Shown here piece after piece: positions 52,580 through 59,661 of a stretch of DNA of 64,000 bases (positions are counted from its first letter, which is position 1; the number at the start of each line of letters is the position of its first letter). The DNA lies in NCBI RefSeq assembly GCF_045223415.1, contig NZ_JBEQZJ010000020.1:1-64000 (forward strand), read 5' to 3'. Made by a program: the position numbers and the translations under genes. Source of the stretch: Hoskinsella mucinilytica. Lineage in GTDB: Bacteria > Bacillota_I > Bacilli_A > Erysipelotrichales > Erysipelotrichaceae. The notes under the pieces are model-generated. The model did not search any database. It was given only the letters and a program-made list of their open reading frames with translations, and was not told where the DNA came from.

Positions 52580-52612
52580 TTTGTATACGAAAAGTAGCGT
52601 AATTTATACAAA
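52580..52612 (+). promoter_or_regulatory. Inverted repeat, candidate operator/promoter of the XRE gene
   Basis: TTTGTATA (52580-52587) and TATACAAA (52605-52612) are perfect inverted arms 17 bases apart. TTGTAT and TATACA within them have promoter-like spacing, so a regulator bound here would cover the promoter. It lies 52 bases before the XRE-family start. Confidence 0.5.
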
Positions 52613-52663
52613 TCGTAGCAGACAAAAGAGAAAAGGAATGCTATTATTTTACCGGTGATGAAA

Positions 52664-53182
52664 ATGGAATTTAAAGAAAAACTAAAAAGAATGAGAATAG
52701 AAAGGGGATTGTCGCAAGAAGCGTTGGCAAACCGATTGCATGTATCTAGACAAGCAATAGCAAAATGGGAATCTGGAAACGGAATGCCAGATTTAGATAA
52801 TCTAAAAGCGATTGCTGATTTATTTGAAGTGAGCTTAGATGCTTTGCTTCGTGAAGAAAACATGAAAACCCCATCTTCAAAGCAGGAAAGCATAGCGTTT
52901 GGATTAGCCGGAGCAAGTATAGGTGCGATTTTAGGACTTGTGATTCGAGGGGAGTTTTTTACGGAGACTCTTGCAGGTGCAATGATTGGTATCATCATAG
53001 CTCATTTGTTGTTCGTGGTACAACATCCACAAAATCAAAAATATCTGAGTTTGAGCGAGGTTTATCATAGGTGGCAAAGCTATTGGACAACTTTAGATAA
53101 AACACAACTGATGATTTTGATTATATCCGCAAGCATTGGAGGACTGATTGGATTATACTTATGGAATCAAGGGTGGATATAA
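52664..53182 (+). CDS. XRE-family regulator with C-terminal membrane helices
   Basis: A 172-residue protein with an N-terminal Cro/CI helix-turn-helix (LKRMRIERGLSQEALANRLH at 7-26, then VSRQAIAKWESG and PDLDNLKAIADLF), a linker, and three hydrophobic segments (about 84-98, 105-121, 147-166). Such membrane-tethered XRE proteins are common in Firmicutes; the targets are unknown. Three starts are possible (52655, 52658, 52664); GGTGAT four bases before 52664 favours the last. Confidence 0.85.
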   Translation: MEFKEKLKRMRIERGLSQEALANRLHVSRQAIAKWESGNGMPDLDNLKAIADLFEVSLDALLREENMKTPSSKQESIAFGLAGASIGAILGLVIRGEFFTETLAGAMIGIIIAHLLFVVQHPQNQKYLSLSEVYHRWQSYWTTLDKTQLMILIISASIGGLIGLYLWNQGWI

Positions 53183-53196
53183 AAAAGGGATCTTTC

Positions 53197-53226
53197 AAAA
53201 AAAATAAGACATTCGTCTTACTTTTT
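53197..53226 (+). terminator. Bidirectional terminator between convergent genes
   Basis: Stem ATAAGAC/GTCTTAC with loop ATTC, flanked by an A run on the left and a T run on the right, so each strand reads a hairpin followed by T. It sits between the XRE gene and the minus-strand YdcF gene, and covers the latter's stop. Confidence 0.75.
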
Positions 53227-53784
53227 ATGAGCTAATTGATATTCTATGCGTAAGGTATTCCACATTCTTACATATTCAGCAAGATAATGCTTTGCTTTTT
53301 CTTTATCATCTGTAGGACACATGGCATAGGTGGTAAAGAATTTTTTTACGAAAAAATTACTCCTTCGAATATGAAATCTACTAGTGACGACAATGACACG
53401 TTTCCATTGATTCTTTTCACAAATGGTACTGGCGAAACGAAGATTATCAAAGGTGTTTTGTGCTTCTTTTTCCAATAGGATATCCTTGAAAGGTACACCA
53501 TGTCGTATGGCATAATCAGCCATGATATCTGCTTCGACAAAATGATTTCTGACACCTGCGCCACTGATAAGCAGTTTATGTGTTTTGTGTTGCTTATATA
53601 ATTGAATCGCTTTATTCATCCTACTTCGTTGCATTCTTGATACCTTGCCATCCTCTCTTGCAGGACAGCCTAATATGATACATATATCATAAGGATCATG
53701 ATCCATCACAGGAGCCTTAGGAAAGTAATACAAGAGGGGAAGTGTTAATATACCTAACAAAAGAATCAGTAAAATGATGATCAT
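53218..53784 (-). CDS. YdcF/DUF218-family membrane protein
   Basis: A 188-residue protein with an N-terminal membrane anchor (about 1-20, IIILLILLLGILTLPLLYYF) and a DUF218/YdcF domain: DICIILGCPARED, VSRMQRSRMNKAIQLY, LISGAG, then FDNLRFASTICEKN and VVTSRFHIRRSNFFVKKF. The family includes SanA/ElyC, linked to envelope precursor metabolism; the reaction is unknown. The ATG at 53784 overlaps the stop of tmcAL (ATGA); a longer frame runs inside tmcAL without RBS. Confidence 0.88.
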   Translation of the reverse strand: MIIILLILLLGILTLPLLYYFPKAPVMDHDPYDICIILGCPAREDGKVSRMQRSRMNKAIQLYKQHKTHKLLISGAGVRNHFVEADIMADYAIRHGVPFKDILLEKEAQNTFDNLRFASTICEKNQWKRVIVVTSRFHIRRSNFFVKKFFTTYAMCPTDDKEKAKHYLAEYVRMWNTLRIEYQLAHKK

Positions 53785-54857
53785 ACATTCACCACCAAAG
53801 GCGCACTCAGCTCTTTTTTTAATAAAGTCAATCGTTGTGTCGGAGTCAATGGAATGCCATAGGCAGCCACCGCCTTCAAATCCAAACAGCGATAGCATTC
53901 AGGAATTTGGTTAAATTTACTGGCAATCCATCGATCCTTTTTCTTCAATTCTTTTAGATAAGCTCTGCCGGTTTGATTAAAGGCCAGTATGCGAATATGA
54001 GATAATTGAGGTAACTCTTTCATTTGTTGCTTACTGGTTTGAGTAATAAGGTGAATGATCGTTCGTTGAATTCTTACACGTGTATAGCGTTTGGAAATAC
54101 AACGATCCACAAAGCTTTTCATGTCGGGACAAAGCTTGGCACTTTCTATCATTCTGTTTTCCAGACCTTCTTCCATAAGGAAATAATGAGATAATACAGA
54201 TGGTTCCATCGTCAAAAGTAACATCTGTAGATGAGGGTAATAGAATTCCATTTGAAATCGCTCATTTAATTGCTCATACATCGGAGTGAGTTCCTTAATA
54301 CTTTCTTTATGAAGAAAGCGATGACGTATGGCTGTTGCACTGGCAATATGGTTTTGAACCTCAAGGTCATGATAACCATTGGTGCGTTGAATCGTATAAG
54401 GAATGATATTCGTGTTTTTTAATGCTTTGATATATGCAACTCCCAAGATGTCATTGCTTTTTACATCATAATCTTGTGCCATGGAGCGTGTACAGTTTTT
54501 AGGTGTTGTTGTTTCAGCCAATGCTTTTAAGGTTGTGATATCATTGCTTTCACTACCAAAGACGATTTGGTTAGCATCCGCAAGCTGTAAAGAAGTGATA
54601 GCACCATAAGCAAATCCATCCGCACTTTGTACTGCATAAGGAAATGGTAACTCAATGACAAGATCGCACCCCTCTAGAATAGCGGTTTTTGCCCGACTCC
54701 ATTTATCAGCGATAGCAGGTTCGCCACGCTGTACAAAGTGTCCGCTCATGACATTGATCAAAACATCACAATGAGTAAGTTCCTTGGTTTTATTTATATG
54801 ATATCGATGTCCGTAGTGGAATGGGTTATATTCGCTGATAATACCACATATATTCAT
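53781..54857 (-). CDS. tmcAL: tRNA(Met) cytidine acetate ligase TmcAL
   Basis: Uses acetate and ATP to form N4-acetylcytidine at the wobble base of elongator tRNA-Met. The 358-residue protein shows the nucleotidylyltransferase-like start ICGIISEYNPFHYGHRYHI (3-21), VMSGHFVQRGEPA, and VIELPFPYAVQSADGFAYGA near 67. Known as YlbM in Bacillus, where it precedes ylbN-rpmF; here that pair lies about 1.2 kb away on the other strand. RBS TTGGAGGAA. First gene of a two-gene minus-strand unit. Confidence 0.93.
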   Translation of the reverse strand: MNICGIISEYNPFHYGHRYHINKTKELTHCDVLINVMSGHFVQRGEPAIADKWSRAKTAILEGCDLVIELPFPYAVQSADGFAYGAITSLQLADANQIVFGSESNDITTLKALAETTTPKNCTRSMAQDYDVKSNDILGVAYIKALKNTNIIPYTIQRTNGYHDLEVQNHIASATAIRHRFLHKESIKELTPMYEQLNERFQMEFYYPHLQMLLLTMEPSVLSHYFLMEEGLENRMIESAKLCPDMKSFVDRCISKRYTRVRIQRTIIHLITQTSKQQMKELPQLSHIRILAFNQTGRAYLKELKKKDRWIASKFNQIPECYRCLDLKAVAAYGIPLTPTQRLTLLKKELSAPLVVNV

Positions 54858-54958
54858 ACAATTCCTCCAATCTGTCTGGTTCTATGATACCACAGTTATG
54901 GGAATTTATATCATAAGTTTTTTAAATATGTTACAATGAAGAAAAGGAGGTTAGCAAG

Positions 54959-55891
54959 ATGACGATAAAGAAAGAATTCACTTTTTTTAGTGCAATGGAT
55001 CAACTTGAAATTTCATGTATCGCACTACTACCTGAAAAAGAATACGTCGGTATCATTCAGTTTGTACATGGCATGGCAGAACACAAGGAACGTTATTTGG
55101 ATGTTATGGAATATATGGCAAACGCCGGTTATCTTTGTGTGATACATGATCATAGAGGACATGGAAAAAGCGTGAAGACACAGGAAGATTTAGGCTATAT
55201 AAATGGGAAACATGCGGACTATATGATTGAGGATATCTATCAATTGGGACAATATGTAAAACAAAAATATCCAACGCTACCTTTCTTCTTGTTTGGACAT
55301 AGTATGGGCAGTCTTTTGGTAAGGGCTTTTTGTAAACGATATGATCATGAAATAGATGCATTGATCGTATGTGGATCTCCAAGCAAAAATGCTGCAGCTA
55401 GTGCAGGTAAAATGGTTGCACACTGGATGAGTAAGATCAAAGGAGAGCATTATCGAAGTGCATTGATCCAACATATGGCATTTGGTAAACACAATAATGG
55501 ATTTAAAGAAACGATGAGTGATAATGTTTGGCTTTGCAGTGATATGAACGTTGTGAAAACTTATGATGCAGACCCCTTGTGTGGGTTCGTATTCACCTTA
55601 AATGGTTTTGAAAATCTATTTGATTTGATGGTCGATGTATATGATCCTAAGGGATGGCAGATGAAGCATACGAGCTTGCCGATTCGCTTTATCGCAGGTA
55701 GTAATGATCCTTGCATTATGAGTGAAACAAAATTTAAGGAAGCTGCCGGATTTATGAAAACATGCGGTTACATGAATGTAAGTGCTCGTTTATTCGAAGG
55801 AAAACGTCATGAAATATTGAATGAAGATAATAAAACAGAAGTCTATCAAGATATTCTTAATTTCTATGAAAAGGTAAGAAACGAAATGTGA
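54959..55891 (+). CDS. Alpha/beta hydrolase (lysophospholipase-like)
   Basis: A 310-residue serine hydrolase of the monoacylglycerol lipase/lysophospholipase type. Oxyanion-loop motif QFVHGMAEHKERY near 30-42, HDHRGHGKS near 64, nucleophile elbow GHSMGS near 118, acid in AGSNDPC and His in KRHEILNED near 284. The substrate is unknown. RBS AAGGAGG; extended -10 TGT-TACAAT at 54929-54937. It lies between the inverted tmcAL and yceD-rpmF, which are adjacent in many Firmicutes. Confidence 0.87.
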   Translation: MTIKKEFTFFSAMDQLEISCIALLPEKEYVGIIQFVHGMAEHKERYLDVMEYMANAGYLCVIHDHRGHGKSVKTQEDLGYINGKHADYMIEDIYQLGQYVKQKYPTLPFFLFGHSMGSLLVRAFCKRYDHEIDALIVCGSPSKNAAASAGKMVAHWMSKIKGEHYRSALIQHMAFGKHNNGFKETMSDNVWLCSDMNVVKTYDADPLCGFVFTLNGFENLFDLMVDVYDPKGWQMKHTSLPIRFIAGSNDPCIMSETKFKEAAGFMKTCGYMNVSARLFEGKRHEILNEDNKTEVYQDILNFYEKVRNEM

Positions 55892-55992
55892 AGGAAAAAT
55901 CAAAGAAATTATGAAAAAATGAAAAAAAGGCTTTTCTTTGGGCTCTTTTTATGGTTTAATATATAAGCTAGCCTATGTATATGCGAAATGAG

Positions 55993-56021
55993 TTGACTTT
56001 ATGCCAGATTTTCCTTATAAT
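55993..56021 (+). promoter_or_regulatory. Promoter of yceD-rpmF
   Basis: TTGACT (55993-55998), 17-base spacer, TATAAT (56016-56021): one mismatch to consensus in 12. The rest of the 159-base gap has only a weak T-rich hairpin near 55923-55950. Confidence 0.92.
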
Positions 56022-56050
56022 AGGATAGGTCAGACAACGAGGTGATTCTT

Positions 56051-56560
56051 TTGAGATGGAGCAAGGCGGAATTATTACAGGCGAAAGATGGTGTCATCAA
56101 TATTGAAGATACAATTTCGTTTGAACCTGAAGTATTCGCTAAGATGCATCAAATCAGAGGATTACAAGATGTTACGGTATCAGGAAATATTCATTACGAT
56201 ACAGAAAGTGATCGGGTGTTTGCAGATCTAGATATCAGTGGAGTGATGATAGTACCGTGTTCTATTACCCTTGAGGATGTAGAATATGATTTCCATACAA
56301 AATCTTTAGAAGTGTTCTCTTTTGAAAAATCAGATGATGAAGATGTACATGAAGTTAAAGGTGATGTCGTAGAGTTATTACCGGTGATCTTTCAATTGAT
56401 ACTGATGGAGGTTCCTTTAAAGGTTGTCAAAAAGGGATTGAAACAGTATCCTAAAGGTGACGGTTGGGAAGTTGTCAAAGAGGAAGACTATGAAAAAGCG
56501 AAAAGCGATGAAATAGATCCTCGTTTAGCAAAGTTGAAAGAATTCAAATTGGAAGATTAA
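56051..56560 (+). CDS. yceD: YceD-family protein (DUF177)
   Basis: A 169-residue protein of the YceD family, encoded with L32 in most bacteria and suggested to act in 23S rRNA accumulation or processing. The TTG start at 56051 is inferred from the family N-terminus (LRWSKAELLQ) and a GAGGTGAT seven bases upstream. Core features are VTVSGNIHYDTESDRVFADLDI and VPCSITLEDVEYDF; the C-terminus PRLAKLKEFKL is typical. rpmF follows by 15 bases. Confidence 0.88.
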   Translation: MRWSKAELLQAKDGVINIEDTISFEPEVFAKMHQIRGLQDVTVSGNIHYDTESDRVFADLDISGVMIVPCSITLEDVEYDFHTKSLEVFSFEKSDDEDVHEVKGDVVELLPVIFQLILMEVPLKVVKKGLKQYPKGDGWEVVKEEDYEKAKSDEIDPRLAKLKEFKLED

Positions 56561-56575
56561 GTAGGAGGTGCTAAC

Positions 56576-56746
56576 ATGGCTGTACAACAGAGAAGAAATT
56601 CAAAAACTAGAAAAGCAAAACGTAGAACTCACTATAAATTAGCTGCACCTACATTGGTAAAATGTCCAGTGTGCGGTGAGTACAAACAATCACACAAAAT
56701 GTGTGCATGTGGTGAGTACAACGGTAAAACAATTGTAGAAAAATAG
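56576..56746 (+). CDS. rpmF: 50S ribosomal protein L32
   Basis: A 56-residue ribosomal protein. It begins MAVQQRRNSKTRKAKRRTH and has four cysteines (Cys30, Cys33, Cys43, Cys45) forming the zinc-ribbon version of L32. RBS AGGAGGTG, start ATG, stop TAG. A terminator follows directly. Confidence 0.97.
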   Translation: MAVQQRRNSKTRKAKRRTHYKLAAPTLVKCPVCGEYKQSHKMCACGEYNGKTIVEK

Positions 56747-56753
56747 TGAGAAG

Positions 56754-56774
56754 ACCGGGTAAGCCGGTTTTTTT
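56754..56774 (+). terminator. Intrinsic terminator after rpmF
   Basis: Stem ACCGG/CCGGT with loop GTAAG followed by a run of T. Confidence 0.85.
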
Positions 56775-56845
56775 CATGTATTTTGGAAAATATGATAAAA
56801 AAACAAAACCTGATAGAAATGAAGCAGGAAATTGATGAAAAAACG

Positions 56846-56874
56846 TTGAAGTATTTTCATAAACGTGGTATATT
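56846..56874 (+). promoter_or_regulatory. Promoter of the rimP-nusA operon
   Basis: TTGAAG (56846-56851), 17-base spacer, TATATT (56869-56874) preceded by TGG (extended -10). Confidence 0.8.
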
Positions 56875-56893
56875 ATCTACAGATACTTCAAAC

Positions 56894-56915
56894 GGAGTGG
56901 GTTAAAGCCCACTCC
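56894..56915 (+). promoter_or_regulatory. GC-rich leader hairpin upstream of rimP
   Basis: GGAGTGGG/CCCACTCC, a perfect 8-bp stem with loop TTAAAG, within the first 30 or so transcribed bases and followed by TTCATTATGTTTG. It lacks a proper T-tract. Hairpins with this sequence precede rimP in other Firmicutes and may be an attenuator linked to NusA or an RNA stabiliser. Confidence 0.7.
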
Positions 56916-56941
56916 TTCATTATGTTTGTAAAGGAGGTAAC

Positions 56942-57412
56942 ATGATGGACCAGATACAAAGAATCAAAGAACTGGTGATGCCGATACTGGAAAAGGAAGA
57001 GATACAGCTGTATGAAGTGCTGTGGCATTCTGAAGGAAAAAACCGTATTCTGCAGATTTCAATCATGAGAAATGATGGAAGTATGGATATTGACACCTGT
57101 GCAGATATGTCTGAGAAGATTTCCACATGTCTGGACGAAGCAGACCTGATCACAAGTGAATACTTCCTGGAAGTATGTTCACCAGGTGCGGAACGTGAAT
57201 TAAAGGATGAGGTACAGATACAAAAAGCAATCGGAGAATTCGTTTATATCAAATTGAAAAATCCAAAAGCGGGACTTGACGAGGTCAAGGGGTATCTTAA
57301 GGCAATGGAAGACCATGCCGTACTGATAGAATATATGGATAAGGCTGTAAAAAAGAAGGTGTCTATTGAATTAGACAATCTGGCACTGATTCGTTTATCT
57401 GTGAAAATTTAG
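56942..57412 (+). CDS. rimP: Ribosome maturation factor RimP
   Basis: Needed for 30S assembly. The 156-residue protein has the two-domain RimP fold: YEVLWHSEGKNRILQISIM in the N-terminal domain, TCADMSEKISTCLDE, and YFLEVCSPGAERELKDE (the family signature SPG[AL]xRxL) near 80. RBS AAAGGAGGTAA before a double ATG; the first is taken. First gene of rimP-nusA-rnpM-ylxQ-infB-rbfA. Confidence 0.95.
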   Translation: MMDQIQRIKELVMPILEKEEIQLYEVLWHSEGKNRILQISIMRNDGSMDIDTCADMSEKISTCLDEADLITSEYFLEVCSPGAERELKDEVQIQKAIGEFVYIKLKNPKAGLDEVKGYLKAMEDHAVLIEYMDKAVKKKVSIELDNLALIRLSVKI

Positions 57413-57427
57413 AAAGGAAAGTAAAAG

Positions 57428-59095
57428 ATGAAGTTAAAAGATTTTATGGCTGCTATGCAGGCAATCGAAAGTGATCGCAAGTTATCTAAGGAAATCGTAG
57501 TAGAAGCATTACAGGAAGCTTTATCGAAAGCATACCGTAAGCATATTGAGATTCCTGATGCCTTGGTACGTGTTGATATCAATGAAAAAAATGGTGATAT
57601 CAAAGTGTTTCAACAAAGAACAGTTGTGGAAACCGTTGAAGATGATGAATTAGAAATTTCCTTAGAGGATGCTAAAAAGGTCAATCAAGCTTTTGAATTA
57701 GGTGATTTGGTTGAAAATGAAGTCAGCATCGCTAATCTTGGAAGAGCAGCTGTCATTTTGGCAAAGAATGTCATGAAACAAAAAATTCGTGAAGCTGAAA
57801 AATTAGTTGTATATGAAGAATATTGCGATAAAGTAGATGAAATGGTCATGGGTACCATTGAATCTGTGGAAGAAAAGTTCTGTGTTGTTAATATAGGTAA
57901 AACATTAGCGTTGATGCCTAAAAATCAGCAGATTCCAAATGAACGTTATAAAGAAGGACAAATGATTCGTGTTGTCATTATAGAAGTAAATAAAGAAACA
58001 AAGGGTGCTCAAGTTCTTGTTTCTCGTGGTGATGCTACGTTGGTAAAACGTTTATTTGAAAAAGAGGTTCCTGAAATATTCCAGGGTATCATCGAAATCA
58101 AGGCAATTGCACGTGAAGCCGGTGAGCGTACGAAAATGGCGGTATATTCTCATAACGAAAATATCGATCCAATCGGAGCTTGTATCGGACCAAGAGGACA
58201 GCGTGTACAAGTCATCATCGATGAATTACATGGTGAAAAAATTGATATCTTTGAATGGAGCGAAGATGTTAGCGAATTGATCAAAAATGCATTATCACCT
58301 GCTGAGGTGCTTGCGGTCATTCCAAGTGAAGAGAAAAAAGGCGGACTTCTGGTTGTCGTTCCAGATAACCAATTGTCACTCGCAATTGGAAAACGTGGAA
58401 AGAATGCTCGTTTAGCGGTTAAACTTACCGGTAGCAAAATTGATATCAAAGCTGAAAGCGATGTAGATGCAATGGGTATCGATTGGAAGAATATCGCTAT
58501 CAAACAGCGTGAAGAATTCCTTGCACGTCAGGCTGAGGAAAAAGCAGCAGCACAACAAGAAAAATTTGAAGAAGAGCAAGAAGTAGAAGCGGTGGCAATT
58601 GAAGATGCCGGTGTACAGTTCATAGAAACCGAACCTGAAGAGGAAATCGTTGAAGAAGAAGTCATCGTTGCTACACAAGAACCTGTAGAAGTGGAAGAAG
58701 AAGCAGAAGCACCTGAAGAAGTGGTTGAAGAAGTGAAGGTTGAAGAGAGTGACTTAGAGAAAGCGGCTCGTATCGCCAAAGAGAAACAACGCTTAGAAGG
58801 GCTGAATGTAAAAGAAAAGCAGGAATACAAATCTAAATTTGAGGAACTTGCAGATGCGAAAGCAAAACAAGAACCGGCAACGACAGGAAAGCCAAGATAC
58901 AAGAAACATGAAGAAAAAGAAGAACCTCGTCGTAAAGCAACGTTTGATTTAAATAAGAAAGATTATGGTATGAAACCAATCTATTCTGAAGAAGAGTTAG
59001 AAGAAATCGAACGTGAACAGATTGAAGAAGAAGAAAACGATTGGATTCATGATGATATTGATTTTGATGAATTCGATGAATATTACGATAAATAA
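57428..59095 (+). CDS. nusA: Transcription factor NusA with long acidic tail
   Basis: Binds RNA polymerase and promotes pausing, termination and antitermination. Residues 1-345 are canonical: N-terminal polymerase-binding domain, S1 domain (about 135-200) and two KH domains (IGACIGPRGQRVQVIIDELHGEK in KH1, LSLAIGKRGKNARLA in KH2). From about 355 to 555 it has an extra Glu-rich, probably disordered tail ending in D/E/Y-rich sequence (DFDEFDEYYDK). Bacillus NusA is about 371 residues, so this extension nearly doubles the C-terminal part. Codon use does not change and the frame is continuous. Confidence 0.96.
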   Translation: MKLKDFMAAMQAIESDRKLSKEIVVEALQEALSKAYRKHIEIPDALVRVDINEKNGDIKVFQQRTVVETVEDDELEISLEDAKKVNQAFELGDLVENEVSIANLGRAAVILAKNVMKQKIREAEKLVVYEEYCDKVDEMVMGTIESVEEKFCVVNIGKTLALMPKNQQIPNERYKEGQMIRVVIIEVNKETKGAQVLVSRGDATLVKRLFEKEVPEIFQGIIEIKAIAREAGERTKMAVYSHNENIDPIGACIGPRGQRVQVIIDELHGEKIDIFEWSEDVSELIKNALSPAEVLAVIPSEEKKGGLLVVVPDNQLSLAIGKRGKNARLAVKLTGSKIDIKAESDVDAMGIDWKNIAIKQREEFLARQAEEKAAAQQEKFEEEQEVEAVAIEDAGVQFIETEPEEEIVEEEVIVATQEPVEVEEEAEAPEEVVEEVKVEESDLEKAARIAKEKQRLEGLNVKEKQEYKSKFEELADAKAKQEPATTGKPRYKKHEEKEEPRRKATFDLNKKDYGMKPIYSEEELEEIEREQIEEEENDWIHDDIDFDEFDEYYDK

Positions 59096-59112
59096 CAGAG
59101 AGGAGCTTGTAT

Positions 59113-59373
59113 ATGAAAAAGATTCCTATGCGTAAGTGCGTAGCAACCCTTGAAAGTCTCCCTAAAAAAGAATTGATTCGCATCGTTCGTACACCTGAGG
59201 GCATCGTTGAAATCGATGAAACAGGAAAGCGAAACGGACGTGGAGCATATTTAAAAAGAAGTGTAGAAGCAGTGGAGCTTGCGAAAAAGAAGAAATCTCT
59301 TGCAAGATCACTGGAATGTGAGATCCCTGATGAAATTTATGAAACGTTGAAAGGAATGTTTCAACATGAGTGA
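59113..59373 (+). CDS. rnpM: RNase P modulator RnpM (YlxR)
   Basis: An 86-residue YlxR/DUF448 protein; in Bacillus it binds the RNase P RNA and modulates its activity. Motif PMRKCVATLESLPKKELIRI near 6-25 and GRGAYLKRS near 50. The start at 59113 fits GAGGAG eight bases upstream. It overlaps ylxQ by 8 bases. Confidence 0.93.
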   Translation: MKKIPMRKCVATLESLPKKELIRIVRTPEGIVEIDETGKRNGRGAYLKRSVEAVELAKKKKSLARSLECEIPDEIYETLKGMFQHE

Positions 59374-59653
59374 TGCCAAAGGTTATTTGGGTATTGCTTA
59401 TAGGGCTAAAAAAGTCTGCAGTGGGGAGACGTTATTTAAAAAGTTTTCCCATAATGAAATTAAATTGGTGATTTTGGCTGAAGATATCGGGGAAAACACA
59501 AAGAAAAAGCTGTTGGATAAATGTGCCTATTACAAAGTTTCTTATGTGTTTATGGATGCACAAGAACTATCGATAGTAATGGGGAGTCGCAAGGCGGTCG
59601 GCATTATGGACAAAGGATTGGCACAGCAGCTATATACTTGCTTGAAAGGCTAG
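59366..59653 (+). CDS. ylxQ: L7Ae-family ribosome-associated protein YlxQ
   Basis: A 95-residue kink-turn RNA-binding protein of the L7Ae/L30e family (YlxQ), function in bacteria unsettled. Motifs: LGIAYRAKKVCSGE, IKLVILAEDIGENTKKKL and SIVMGSRKAVGI. Position between rnpM and infB is the conserved one. Confidence 0.92.
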   Translation: MSDAKGYLGIAYRAKKVCSGETLFKKFSHNEIKLVILAEDIGENTKKKLLDKCAYYKVSYVFMDAQELSIVMGSRKAVGIMDKGLAQQLYTCLKG

Positions 59654-59661
59654 GTGATATT

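Noticed and set aside
55923..55950. T-rich hairpin after the alpha/beta hydrolase as a terminator
   Set aside because: Arms match poorly (AAAAAGGC against GGGCTCTTTTT); not enough pairing to support a call.
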